64,000 bases of DNA, from positions 25,184 through 89,183 of the forward strand of contig JALETQ010000015.1 of NCBI GenBank assembly GCA_022781445.1, given 5' to 3'. This DNA comes from Prevotella sp. (GTDB taxonomy: Bacteria > Bacteroidota > Bacteroidia > Bacteroidales > Bacteroidaceae). Below are positions 17,484 through 28,871 of the stretch, one piece after another. The translations under genes were made by a program, and so were the position numbers. Below the pieces are notes generated by a model that worked only from the letters and a program-made list of their open reading frames with translations, did no database searches and was not told the origin of the DNA. Every line of letters starts with the position of its first letter. The stretch's first letter is position 1.

Positions 17484-20174
17484 ATGGACTTGCATTTTTA
17501 TATCGACCATCAAACCATTTATGGCGAAGAACTGGTGTTGAACATGGTTAACCCATCGGCCGATTCCATGGCCGAACCGACTCGGTTCAGGATGCACACC
17601 CACGACGGCCGCCGGTGGGAATGCGTGTTGCAGTGGGATGAGACATCTTGCCCGGAATTGGATTATTTCTACACCGTGGTGCGTGGCAACGACGTTGTGA
17701 AAAGCGGATGGACCATGAAGAAACATCGGCTTGACCTCAACGCCAAGCAAGCCACCGGCTATCGCATCTTCGATCATTGGATGGACATCCCCGGCAATGC
17801 CTACCTGTATAGTTCGGCGGTGACCGACTGCATCGCCGTTCACGACCATACGACGCGCAACCGCGCCTCGTCGTTTGCACAAACAGTGCGCCTCAAGGTA
17901 CGGGCACCGCGCCTGCGCAACGGCGACAAACTCATCGGTCCCGGCGGCGGCAAGGCGTTCGGCAACTGGAACCCCGACAAGGCTCCGCGCGCCTTCGAAC
18001 ATACACACCATGAATGGGTGCTTGACATCGACCGAAAGAAAATCGAAGGCGACACCTTTGAATTCAAATATGCCCTCAAAAGCGACGACGGACTGCAATG
18101 GGAATTGCGCAACAACCGCTTTGTGACGTTGCCCGAGATGAACGATGGCGACGTGGTGGTCTACGAACTCGACGAGGCCGACTTCCCCATCGCACCCGTC
18201 CGCTGCGGCGGTACCCTCGTTCCGGTGTTCTCCCTCCGCTCGGAAGGAAGCTGCGGTGTGGGCGACTTCGGTGACCTCAAACGCATGATCGAGTGGGCGG
18301 CCGGCACCGGACAGCGCGTGTTGCAGGTGCTTCCCATCAACGACACCACCCTGACACACACATGGACCGACTCCTATCCCTACAGCTGCATCAGCATCTT
18401 TGCCCTCCATCCGCAATATGCCGACCTGCGACAGCTGCCCCGCCTCAAGAACAAAGAGGCCGAAAAGGCATTCGAGGAGCGTCGAAGGCAGCTCAATGCG
18501 TTGGCGGTCATCGACTATGAGGGCGTAAACAACCTCAAGGACGAATACCTGCGTGCCATCTTCCGTCAGGAAGGCAAACGCATGATGGGTACGGCAGCTT
18601 TCAAGAAGTTCTTTGCCCAAGAACAACAATGGCTCGTGCCCTATGCAAAATACTGCCATCTGCGCGATACATACGGTACCACCGACTTCAGCCGTTGGGA
18701 AAACCATCCGCAATGGGACGAGCAAGAGCGGGCAGCCCTCTCCGATCCCGCCTCAGCAAATTATGCGGAGGTGGCCTATCACTACTTCGTTCAATACCTG
18801 CTCGATGCACAGATGCAGGACGCTCACGCCCATGCAAGGAAACTCGGTGTGGTGCTCAAGGGCGACATCCCCATCGGGGTGAGCCGGCAAGGCTGCGACG
18901 TGTGGCAGGAACCGCGCTACTTCAACCTCAACGGACAGGCAGGCGCACCGCCCGACTACTTCTCGGTGAACGGACAGAACTGGGGATTCCCCACCTACAA
19001 TTGGGACGAGATGCTCAACGACGGATGTCTGTGGTGGATCAGAAGGTTCTCGAACATGGCGAAATATTTCGACGCTTACCGCATAGACCATGTGCTGGGA
19101 TTCTTCCGGATATGGGAAATTCCGGCCGACGCCGTACACGGCATCACCGGACATTTTGCTCCCGCGCTCGGCATGAGCCGCGAGGAAATCGAAGGTTACG
19201 GACTGCATTGGCAGGAAGAACTCTTTACCGAACCGTTCATCATGGACTGGGTGCTCGACCGCATCTTCAGGGAACACGCCACGACCGTTCGCGAGAATTA
19301 TCTCCTTCCGACCCACGACGGCCGCTATCGCATGCGCCCCGAGTTCGACACACAGCGCAAGGTAGAGGCTTTCTTTGCGGGCAAGAACACCGAAACCGAT
19401 ATATGGATACGCGACGGTCTGTATGCACTCATCAGCGATGTGCTCTTCGTTCGCGACCATAAAGATGCCAATAAGTTCCACCCCCGTATCAGTGTGCAGC
19501 TCGATTTCATCTACGAATCGCTCTACGACTCGGACAAAGCCATCTTCAACAGGCTCTATAACGATTATTTCTACCACCGCAACAACCAGTTTTGGTACCG
19601 CGAAGCCATGCGCAAACTACCCGTGCTGACACAGGCAACCCGCATGCTGGTGTGTGCGGAAGACCTCGGCATGGTGCCCGACTGCGTGCCTTGGGTGATG
19701 GATCAGCTCAAAATACTCAGCCTCGAACTGCAGGCGATGCCCAAAGACTCGCGCGAACGGTTTGGCAACCTCGACCATTTCCCCTATCGTTCGGTATGTA
19801 CCATCTCCAGCCACGACATGCCTACGATGCGTCAATGGTGGGATGAAGACTGCCAACGCACACAAACCTACTTCAACGTGATGCTCAGTCAGGGCGGACC
19901 GGCACCCCACCCGCTGCCCGGTTGGCTGGCGCGCGACATCGTGGCGCGCAATCTTGCCTGCCCCTCGATGCTCTGCATCATCGCCATTCAGGACTGGCTC
20001 GCCACCGACGAAAGGCTGAGAAGAAAGGATGCCGAAGCCGAACGCGTGAACATCCCTGCCAATCCGAAGCACTATTGGCGATACAGAATGCACCTTTCGC
20101 TGGAACAACTCATGAAAGAAGAGGCGTTCAACGAAGATGTGAGACGGCTGCTGACGGAGAATAACCGCACTTGA
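17484..20174 (+). CDS. malQ: 4-alpha-glucanotransferase, DPE2 type (CBM20-CBM20-GH77)
   Basis: This enzyme transfers glucosyl or maltosyl units between alpha-1,4-glucans (amylomaltase/disproportionating enzyme). The 896-residue protein is much longer than E. coli MalQ because two CBM20 starch-binding domains precede the GH77 barrel (about residues 1-115 and 128-235), as in plant DPE2. GH77 catalytic residues are visible: the nucleophile Asp in AYRIDHVLGFFRIWE (about 533), the acid/base Glu in CAEDLGMVP (about 725) and the third acid in SSHDMPTMRQWW (about 774). No signal peptide, so cytoplasmic. It is the first gene of a four-gene alpha-glucan set; a weak promoter lies just upstream. Confidence 0.95.
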   Translation: MDLHFYIDHQTIYGEELVLNMVNPSADSMAEPTRFRMHTHDGRRWECVLQWDETSCPELDYFYTVVRGNDVVKSGWTMKKHRLDLNAKQATGYRIFDHWMDIPGNAYLYSSAVTDCIAVHDHTTRNRASSFAQTVRLKVRAPRLRNGDKLIGPGGGKAFGNWNPDKAPRAFEHTHHEWVLDIDRKKIEGDTFEFKYALKSDDGLQWELRNNRFVTLPEMNDGDVVVYELDEADFPIAPVRCGGTLVPVFSLRSEGSCGVGDFGDLKRMIEWAAGTGQRVLQVLPINDTTLTHTWTDSYPYSCISIFALHPQYADLRQLPRLKNKEAEKAFEERRRQLNALAVIDYEGVNNLKDEYLRAIFRQEGKRMMGTAAFKKFFAQEQQWLVPYAKYCHLRDTYGTTDFSRWENHPQWDEQERAALSDPASANYAEVAYHYFVQYLLDAQMQDAHAHARKLGVVLKGDIPIGVSRQGCDVWQEPRYFNLNGQAGAPPDYFSVNGQNWGFPTYNWDEMLNDGCLWWIRRFSNMAKYFDAYRIDHVLGFFRIWEIPADAVHGITGHFAPALGMSREEIEGYGLHWQEELFTEPFIMDWVLDRIFREHATTVRENYLLPTHDGRYRMRPEFDTQRKVEAFFAGKNTETDIWIRDGLYALISDVLFVRDHKDANKFHPRISVQLDFIYESLYDSDKAIFNRLYNDYFYHRNNQFWYREAMRKLPVLTQATRMLVCAEDLGMVPDCVPWVMDQLKILSLELQAMPKDSRERFGNLDHFPYRSVCTISSHDMPTMRQWWDEDCQRTQTYFNVMLSQGGPAPHPLPGWLARDIVARNLACPSMLCIIAIQDWLATDERLRRKDAEAERVNIPANPKHYWRYRMHLSLEQLMKEEAFNEDVRRLLTENNRT

Positions 20175-20249
20175 GACACCGCAAGGGCGTGTCGGAAGGC
20201 ATGGAAGTCACCGCTTCCCGGCCTGCTGATGCACCGCCACAGCCGATAA

Positions 20250-22460
<2,211 letters not shown>

Positions 22461-22505
22461 ACTGCCGAAGCGTGACCGACAACACGACAGAAAGCCCTCA
22501 ACGAC

Positions 22506-24482
22506 ATGAATAACCCTCAACAACAACTTGTCCGACACTCGACCGTCCGACAGCTTTTCGTCCTCCTTTTCCTCGGCATGGCCCTTGCGGCAGGTGCCCA
22601 AACGTTCCGTTTCGATGAAGTGAACTACACCCCCGAACGTACCGTCTTCAAACTTTTTGCCCCCGAGAAGGCCCGGAAAGTGGTGGTCAACATCGACAAT
22701 CCCGAAGGAAAACGCCTCAAGTCGTACCGCATGAAGTATGTTTCGGACGGTTATTGGACCGCAACGGTCAGGAAAGACCTCAAGAATCACTTCTATACCT
22801 TTGATGCCGGATGGGGCGAATCGCCGGGAGTCTTTGCCAAGGCGGTGACCGTCAACGGCAAGAAAGGGGTCGTCGTGAACCTCGATGATACCGATCCCGA
22901 CGGCTGGAAGGACGATGTGCGTCCCTCGTTGGCCTCGCCTGCCGACCTCATCATCTACGAAATGCACCACCGCGACTATTCCGTCGATGCGTCGTCGGGC
23001 ATCGTCCACAAGGGAAAATTTCTGGCTCTGACCGAAGATAAAGCCATCGCCCACCTGCAGAAGCTGGGCATCAATGCCGTCCACATCCTCCCTTCGTTCG
23101 ACTATGCTTCGGTGGATGAAACCCGGCTTGACACCCCTCAGTACAACTGGGGGTACGACCCGCTCAACTATAACGTGCCCGAAGGTTCTTATGCCACCAA
23201 CCCTTACGACCCCGAAACGCGTATCCGGGAGTTCAAACAGATGGTACAGGCACTGCACCGGGCGGGCATCCGTGTCATCCTCGATGTGGTTTACAACCAT
23301 ACTTTCGACCTCGAAGGCAGCAATTTCCAAAAGACTTACCCCGACTATTATTACCGGAAACGACCCGACGGAAGCTATTCGGACGGGTCGGCATGCGGCA
23401 ACGAGACCGCCAGCGAGCAGCCTCTCATGCGGCGTTTCATGATCGAAAGCATGAAATATTGGGCGGAAGAATACCACATCGACGGCTTCCGTGTAGACCT
23501 GATGGGCATACACGACATCGAAACCATGAACCTCATCCGCGACGAACTCCATCGCATCGACCCCTCGATATTCATCTACGGCGAGGGATGGAGTGCCTCC
23601 TCGTGTGCCTATCCCACAGAACTGCTTGCCATGAAGGCGAACACCGCCCGCATGAAAGGAATCGCCGCATTCAGCGACGAGCTGCGCGATGCCCTGCGTG
23701 GACCGTTCAACGACAACCGCAAAGGAGCTTTCCTTGCCGGCATTGCCGGTGAGGAAGAGAGCATCAAGGCGGGCATTGCCGGCATGACAGACCATCCGCA
23801 GGTGGACTACTCGCGCGTGAACTACTCGAAGAAGGCGTGGGCTGCCGAGCCGACACAGATGATTTCGTATGTCAGCTGCCACGATGATATGTGTCTGGTG
23901 GACCGCATCCGCACCACCATGCCCGGCATTGCAGACGACGAACTCATCCGTCTGAACCTGCTGGCGCAGACCGCCGTGTTTACCTCGCAAGGCGTTCCGT
24001 TCATGCTTTCGGGCGAAGAGATGTTGCGAAACAAGAAGTTTGTCCACAACAGTTTTCAATCGCCCGACAGTATCAACGCCCTCGACTGGACCCATTTGGA
24101 GCGTTATCCGCATGTGTTCGATTACTACCGCAAACTCATTGCCCTGCGAAAGAGCCAGCCGGCATTCCGCCTTCGTACCGCCGAAGCCGTCAGACGCGAC
24201 CTCACTTTCCTGCCTACACAACCCTGTGTGGTGGCCTATCGACTCAACAACAGGGGCGACAGCGACAGTAAAACCGACTCTCCGTGGGACGAACTGATCG
24301 TGATTCTCAATGCCAACAAAGACGGTGTGACCGTCGAAATTCCCGAAGGCAACTACCGGGTGATATGCCATGACGGTGTATTCGATGACCGTCCGATGCT
24401 CATCAAGGGCGGAACCGTCACCGTAGGCAGACAGTCGGCGATGATTCTGGGCAGGGAAACCGCCTCCGTAAACAAACAATAA
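22506..24482 (+). CDS. Secreted type I pullulanase (GH13)
   Basis: This enzyme cleaves alpha-1,6 branch points of pullulan, starch or glycogen. The 658-residue protein has a signal peptide (RQLFVLLFLGMALAAGAQ, no lipobox) and then an N-terminal CBM48-like domain. The type I pullulanase signature YNWGYDP is at about residue 213, followed by the GH13 catalytic residues: Asp in GFRVDLMG (about 328), Glu in YGEGW (about 358) and Asp in SCHDD (about 456). A beta-sandwich ends the protein. The gene starts 45 bp after the GH97 stop and is followed by a strong hairpin, then the SusA-like amylase. Periplasmic or surface location is inferred. Confidence 0.92.
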   Translation: MNNPQQQLVRHSTVRQLFVLLFLGMALAAGAQTFRFDEVNYTPERTVFKLFAPEKARKVVVNIDNPEGKRLKSYRMKYVSDGYWTATVRKDLKNHFYTFDAGWGESPGVFAKAVTVNGKKGVVVNLDDTDPDGWKDDVRPSLASPADLIIYEMHHRDYSVDASSGIVHKGKFLALTEDKAIAHLQKLGINAVHILPSFDYASVDETRLDTPQYNWGYDPLNYNVPEGSYATNPYDPETRIREFKQMVQALHRAGIRVILDVVYNHTFDLEGSNFQKTYPDYYYRKRPDGSYSDGSACGNETASEQPLMRRFMIESMKYWAEEYHIDGFRVDLMGIHDIETMNLIRDELHRIDPSIFIYGEGWSASSCAYPTELLAMKANTARMKGIAAFSDELRDALRGPFNDNRKGAFLAGIAGEEESIKAGIAGMTDHPQVDYSRVNYSKKAWAAEPTQMISYVSCHDDMCLVDRIRTTMPGIADDELIRLNLLAQTAVFTSQGVPFMLSGEEMLRNKKFVHNSFQSPDSINALDWTHLERYPHVFDYYRKLIALRKSQPAFRLRTAEAVRRDLTFLPTQPCVVAYRLNNRGDSDSKTDSPWDELIVILNANKDGVTVEIPEGNYRVICHDGVFDDRPMLIKGGTVTVGRQSAMILGRETASVNKQ

Positions 24483-24489
24483 TTGACTC

Positions 24490-24530
24490 CTCCCCGGCCG
24501 GTGTCGCTCCAAACGATGCCGGCCGGGGAG
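24490..24530 (+). promoter_or_regulatory. Strong hairpin between the pullulanase and amylase genes
   Basis: CTCCCCGGCCGG (24490-24501) pairs perfectly with CCGGCCGGGGAG (24519-24530) around a 17-nt loop. No U-run follows (GTTATCTTGC), so it is more likely an mRNA-processing or stability structure, or a partial terminator, than a full terminator. Confidence 0.7.
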
Positions 24531-24566
24531 GTTATCTTGCAACAACCCACAGACATATCTGAATAT

Positions 24567-26441
24567 ATGAAGACGATGAAACTCCTTATCATGGCACTGG
24601 TTTCGGCATGTGCGGCTCATGCTCAGGTCAAAATAGACCGCATAGATCCCGTCGACTGGTTTGCCGGCATGAAGAATCCTTCGCTCCAACTCATGGTTTA
24701 CGGCAGCGGAATAGCCACTGCCGAGGTAGCCACCGATTACCCCGGAGCAACTATCGACAGCATTGTGCGACCCGATTCGCCCGACTATCTGTTCGTGTAT
24801 CTCGACCTCAGGAATGCTCGTCCCGGCACGATGACCCTCACGTTTGCCGACAAAGGCAGGAAAAGCAAGGTGGAATACCGACTCAAGGAGCGCGAAATGA
24901 GCGGCCAACAACGCATCGGGTTCTCCAATGCCGACGTGCTTTATATGCTCATGCCCGACCGTTTTGCCAACGGAAACACCAAGAACGACCAAATCAAAGG
25001 CATGAACGCCTATCGCACCGACCGCTCGCAGCCATCGCTTCGGCACGGCGGTGACATCGAAGGCATTCGCAGTCACCTCGATTATTTTAACCAACTGGGC
25101 GTTACGGCACTATGGTTTACGCCCGTGCTGGAGAACAATTCGCCCGACCGCGACGGCTTCTCGACCTATCACGGCTATGCCACGACCGACTATTACAAGG
25201 TCGATCCGCGCTTCGGAACCAACGAAGAGTACCGCCGACTCATCGCGGAAGCCCATCAGAAGGGACTGAAAGTGGTCATGGACATGATATTCAACCATTG
25301 CGGTCTGGAACATCCGTGGGTGAAAAACATGCCTACCAAGGATTGGTTCAACCAACCCGACTACGAGAACCATTACCTTCAAACGTCCTATAAGCTCACG
25401 CCGGTACTCGATCCCTATGCCTCGGAAGTCGATTTGCGCGAAACCGTCGACGGATGGTTCGTACCGACGATGCCCGATTTGAACCAGCGCAATCCCCACG
25501 TCATGACCTATCTCATCCAAAACAGCATCTGGTGGATAGAAACGGCAGGCATCGACGGCATACGCATGGACACCTATCCTTATGCCGACCGTCGCGGTAT
25601 GGCTGCATGGATGGCACGGCTCAACGACGAATATCCCAACTTCAACACCGTGGGCGAAACGTGGGTGACCGAGGCTGCCTACACGTCGGCGTGGCAGGGC
25701 AGTACGGCTCACGACGGCAAAGCTGACCGGAAGCAAGACGATTCGCACCTGAAAACCGTCATGGACTTTGCGTTCTTCGAGCGGATCAACGCCGCCAAGA
25801 ACGAAGAAACCGACGGATGGTGGAACGGATTTAACCGGGTTTACAACGGATTGGTCTACGATTACCTCTACGATCGACCGGCCGACGTGATGGCTTTCAT
25901 CGAAAACCACGACACCGACCGCTTTCTCGGCAACGGAAATGATGTCCATGCCCTCAAGCAAGCCCTCGCCTTGTTGCTCACCATGAACCGCACGCCCCAA
26001 CTTTACTATGGTACCGAGGTACTGATGAACGGCACCAAGGAGGTCACCGATGGAAATGTACGCAAGGATTTCGCAGGCGGATTTCCCGGCGACAGCCGCA
26101 ATGCCTTCACGGCCGAAGGACGGACAGCCGACGAAAACGCCATGTTCGACTGGCTTTCCAAGCTCCTGCACTGGCGAAAGGGAAACACCGTCGTGACACA
26201 AGGCCGACAGACGCAGTTCATTCCCCACCACGGTGTCTATGTGCTGGCGCGTCGCCATGAGGGGAAAACCGTGCTGACCATCCTCAACGGTACCGGCAAG
26301 CCCGCCGAACTCGATGTGAACCGCTACCGCGAAGTCATCGGAAAGCACACCACAGCCACTGATGTCATCACACGACAAGCCGTAAAAATCGACCGGAACA
26401 TCACGCTTTCACCGCGCCAAACGCTGATTCTGGAGTTTTGA
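24567..26441 (+). CDS. SusA-like neopullulanase/alpha-amylase (GH13)
   Basis: The ATG at 24567 (MKTMKLLIMALVSACAAHAQ) gives a 624-residue exported protein. An N-terminal beta domain (VKIDRIDPVDWFAGMKNPSLQLMVYG) is followed by the GH13 barrel: DVVLYMLMPDRFANG-type opening (here ADVLYMLMPDRFANG), Asp in GIDGIRMDTYPY (about 333), Glu in NTVGETWVTE (about 361) and Asp in FIENHDTDR (about 446). This is the organisation of SusA and cyclomaltodextrinase-like enzymes that cut starch oligosaccharides in the periplasm. It closes the cluster and is followed by a clear terminator. An earlier in-frame TTG at 24483 precedes the hairpin and is rejected. Confidence 0.93.
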   Translation: MKTMKLLIMALVSACAAHAQVKIDRIDPVDWFAGMKNPSLQLMVYGSGIATAEVATDYPGATIDSIVRPDSPDYLFVYLDLRNARPGTMTLTFADKGRKSKVEYRLKEREMSGQQRIGFSNADVLYMLMPDRFANGNTKNDQIKGMNAYRTDRSQPSLRHGGDIEGIRSHLDYFNQLGVTALWFTPVLENNSPDRDGFSTYHGYATTDYYKVDPRFGTNEEYRRLIAEAHQKGLKVVMDMIFNHCGLEHPWVKNMPTKDWFNQPDYENHYLQTSYKLTPVLDPYASEVDLRETVDGWFVPTMPDLNQRNPHVMTYLIQNSIWWIETAGIDGIRMDTYPYADRRGMAAWMARLNDEYPNFNTVGETWVTEAAYTSAWQGSTAHDGKADRKQDDSHLKTVMDFAFFERINAAKNEETDGWWNGFNRVYNGLVYDYLYDRPADVMAFIENHDTDRFLGNGNDVHALKQALALLLTMNRTPQLYYGTEVLMNGTKEVTDGNVRKDFAGGFPGDSRNAFTAEGRTADENAMFDWLSKLLHWRKGNTVVTQGRQTQFIPHHGVYVLARRHEGKTVLTILNGTGKPAELDVNRYREVIGKHTTATDVITRQAVKIDRNITLSPRQTLILEF

Positions 26442-26492
26442 CAAAGGCCGTTTCAGACACAACCTTTGTCTGATTCTATAGAAAAACCTGCC

Positions 26493-26531
26493 GGAGTATT
26501 TGTGTTAAATTTAATGCAAATACTCCTTTTT
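26493..26531 (+). terminator. Terminator of the alpha-glucan cluster
   Basis: GGAGTATTTG (26493-26502) pairs perfectly with CAAATACTCC (26517-26526), followed by TTTTT. Confidence 0.9.
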
Positions 26532-26545
26532 GCATGAAATTACCC

Positions 26546-26576
26546 TTTGCTTTGTAAGCGTTTGTTTGTATATTTG
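26546..26576 (+). promoter_or_regulatory. Promoter of the BspA-like gene
   Basis: TTTG (26546-26549), 19 bp, TATATTTG (26569-26576): an exact match to the Bacteroidetes consensus. The leader to the ATG at 26641 is about 60 nt. Confidence 0.85.
26552..26568 (+). promoter_or_regulatory. Catabolite-operator-like site inside the BspA-like promoter
   Basis: TTGTAAGCGTTTGTTTG fills the -33/-7 spacer and shares the 11-mer GTAAGCGTTTG with the malQ upstream site at 17380. A bound LacI-family regulator would block this promoter. Confidence 0.35.
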
Positions 26577-26640
26577 CACATCTTTTTTAAGAAAACTCCG
26601 CTATTCGCATCTTCATTATACCATCATATTTAATTTAATC

Positions 26641-28407
26641 ATGAACCTTATGAAACAGATTCTATTATCGGTAGGGCTCTTGCTTGCATCTGTTGCAGTA
26701 TGGGGGCAAACCAAATCATTCCAAGTGGATGAACCCGGAACACTCAATCAGGTGATTCCCGGCGACGAGAAGTACACGCTTACGGATATCAAAATATCCG
26801 GAAAGATTAACGGAAGCGACATGATTGTTATCCGGGATATGGCCGGTCGTGATCGGAAAAGTGCTGCGACGGAAGGCAAGCTGACAAGACTTGACTTGTC
26901 GGAAGCTGATATCGTTTCGGGCGGAGCTTCGTATTTTGAAAGTTTGGAAGGCGATCTCTATGCCACCGACAACACCATCGGAGAGAGTATGTTCGACCTT
27001 TGTGACCGGCTTACTTATATAAATCTCCCCAAATCCGTCAAGAAAATTGACAAGGCGGCTTTCTCCGGTTGTACGGCTTTGGACGAAATCGTGATGCATG
27101 AGGGACTTGAAGAGTTGGGAGAAGCTGCGTTCGTGGCTTGCGGATTCCCGGAAATCACCATACCGGAAGGGGTCGTGGAACTTCCCGATCTGCTTTTCTA
27201 TTTTTGCGACAACCTCACGAAAGTGAGATTTCCGAAGAGCCTTTCAAAAATAGGAAAGGAGATTTTTTCGGAGTGCTTCAGCATAAAAGACATTGAGATT
27301 GCCGAAGGAAACCAATCCCTCGTGGTGGATGACGGTGTACTGTATGACAGCAACAAGTCATCTTTACTTTATTATATCGTGAACAGACCCGGCAGCGACT
27401 TCACTTTACCCGCCTCCGTGAAGACCATAGCCGATGGGGCTTTTGCCAATACGACCCTGAACATGGTGACCCTTAATGAAGGACTGACGGCCATAGGAGA
27501 ATTCGCTTTCGACGGCAGTTCGCTTTCCTCGTTGACACTGCCCTCGACAGTCAGGGGTGTCGGCAAATACGCATTCAATAATTGTTCCTCCTTGAAAGAA
27601 GTCAGTCTCGAAGCGTCTCTCGACTCTTTGAGCGAGAGTATGTTTTCGCAGTGTAGGGCCTTGGGCAGCCTGAACATACCCTCCAACATCAAGACCATCG
27701 GGATGATGGCTTTCAGCGGTTGCAAGGGTTTGCGGTCGGTTACGCTTCCCGACCGTCTGCAAGTGGTCAAAGACATGGCTTTTGCCAACTGCAAAGCCTT
27801 GGAAAGTGTGAAGATTCCTTCTTCGGTAACATCTTTCGGGAAAGGTCTTTTCTATGGTTGTACCGGTTTGCAAGAATGTATCTTGCCACAGAATATGACC
27901 GAGATACCTTATCAGATGTTTTATGGTTGCACGTCGCTCAAGGCAATAGAGATTCCTCAAACGGTGAAATACATCATGCACTACGCTTTCCAGAATTCGG
28001 GACTGACCAAACTTTCCATCCCACGTAGTGTGGTGTCGATCACCGATGGCGCATTTTCAGGATGCAAAGACATCGCCGAGATACATAATTATAATCCCGT
28101 TCCACAACCCCTTGGCATGATTCCGGTGTTCTTTATGCTGAACGCAGACATCCCTTTATATGTGCCGTTCGGGTGCAAATCCGCCTATGAAGAGGCCGGC
28201 GGTTGGAACGAATTCTTGAATATCATCGAGATGCAGGAACATGAAACAGATCCTACAGGAATTGGAAATACAGCCGATACGGGTTCGGAAATCGTCCGTG
28301 AAGTTGATTTCCATGACCTGAATGGCAATCGTGTGACCAAAGATCACAGGGGATTGACTATCGTTCGAATGAGCAACGGGGATGTTCGCAAAGTCATGAC
28401 CCGGTAG
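26641..28407 (+). CDS. BspA-like leucine-rich-repeat surface protein
   Basis: The ATG at 26641 gives 588 residues beginning with a signal peptide (KQILLSVGLLLASVAVWGQ). Residues about 110-520 are tandem LRR_5 (Treponema/BspA-type) repeats of about 23 residues, with the recurrent pattern LxxIxIPxSVxxIGxxAFxxCxxL (for example KTIGMMAFSGCKGLRSVTLPDRL). The C-terminus (EVDFHDLNGNRVTKDHRGLTIVRMSNGDVRKVMTR) resembles the short C-terminal domains of Prevotella secreted proteins that may serve T9SS or surface attachment. BspA-type proteins bind host matrix proteins or other bacteria; that role here is by family only. It is a single-gene unit with its own promoter and terminator. Confidence 0.92.
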   Translation: MNLMKQILLSVGLLLASVAVWGQTKSFQVDEPGTLNQVIPGDEKYTLTDIKISGKINGSDMIVIRDMAGRDRKSAATEGKLTRLDLSEADIVSGGASYFESLEGDLYATDNTIGESMFDLCDRLTYINLPKSVKKIDKAAFSGCTALDEIVMHEGLEELGEAAFVACGFPEITIPEGVVELPDLLFYFCDNLTKVRFPKSLSKIGKEIFSECFSIKDIEIAEGNQSLVVDDGVLYDSNKSSLLYYIVNRPGSDFTLPASVKTIADGAFANTTLNMVTLNEGLTAIGEFAFDGSSLSSLTLPSTVRGVGKYAFNNCSSLKEVSLEASLDSLSESMFSQCRALGSLNIPSNIKTIGMMAFSGCKGLRSVTLPDRLQVVKDMAFANCKALESVKIPSSVTSFGKGLFYGCTGLQECILPQNMTEIPYQMFYGCTSLKAIEIPQTVKYIMHYAFQNSGLTKLSIPRSVVSITDGAFSGCKDIAEIHNYNPVPQPLGMIPVFFMLNADIPLYVPFGCKSAYEEAGGWNEFLNIIEMQEHETDPTGIGNTADTGSEIVREVDFHDLNGNRVTKDHRGLTIVRMSNGDVRKVMTR

Positions 28408-28435
28408 TATGAGAGCCATGGCCATCGACACTTGC

Positions 28436-28461
28436 AGAGCAGTCTTATGACTGCTCTTTTT
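28436..28461 (+). terminator. Terminator after the BspA-like gene
   Basis: AGAGCAGTC (28436-28444) pairs perfectly with GACTGCTCT (28449-28457) around TTAT, followed by TTTT. Confidence 0.9.
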
Positions 28462-28462
28462 C

Positions 28463-28550
28463 AATACCTGCCCTTTTGCCTCATGAAAGTTGCCCTTTTT
28501 GCTTGTGAAAAGGGTACTTTTGCGTTCCGAAACCTGCCCTTTCGTGAGTC
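28463..28550 (+). repeat. 22-bp tandem array B (4 units)
   Basis: Units are 28463-28484, 28485-28506, 28507-28528 and 28529-28550. Cores read CCTGCCC-TTTTG, AAAGTTGCCCTTTTTG, AAAAGGGTACTTTTG and AAACCTGCCCTTTCG, so units 1, 2 and 4 are inverted relative to array A. It starts two bases after the BspA-like terminator. The remainder of the spacer to 28727 shows nothing recognisable. Confidence 0.85.
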
Positions 28551-28727
28551 GGCCGATCGGGTATGACTTCCTGTTTGTGCGCTGAAACTTCTTTTATTGC
28601 TCATCTTCAAGTGTCTGCATCGTCAGCCGGTGTGCCCGGACTGTAGCGTTCCGGCAGATCCCGGCGTCCTTATTGGCAGCCGGTGGGGGATACGATTGCC
28701 GGCCGGGTGTGGAGGGACGGCAACGAA

Positions 28728-28758
28728 AAAGGGTGCTTCCGGCATGGAAACACCCTTT
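28728..28758 (-). terminator. Terminator of the GH18 gene
   Basis: AAAGGGTG (28728-28735) pairs with CACCCTTT (28751-28758), with an inner TTCC/GGAA. On the minus strand it is followed by TTTTTCG, downstream of the GH18 stop at 28872. Confidence 0.75.
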
Positions 28759-28871
28759 GTGTGGATGTGCGACCGGACATCGGGTTACTTCGGGATTGTC
28801 ATGGGTAACCGGCCGGGAAGCATCATCAAGAGGCCATATATTGATAACCCGGCATTCGGGCCGGTCCGGAG

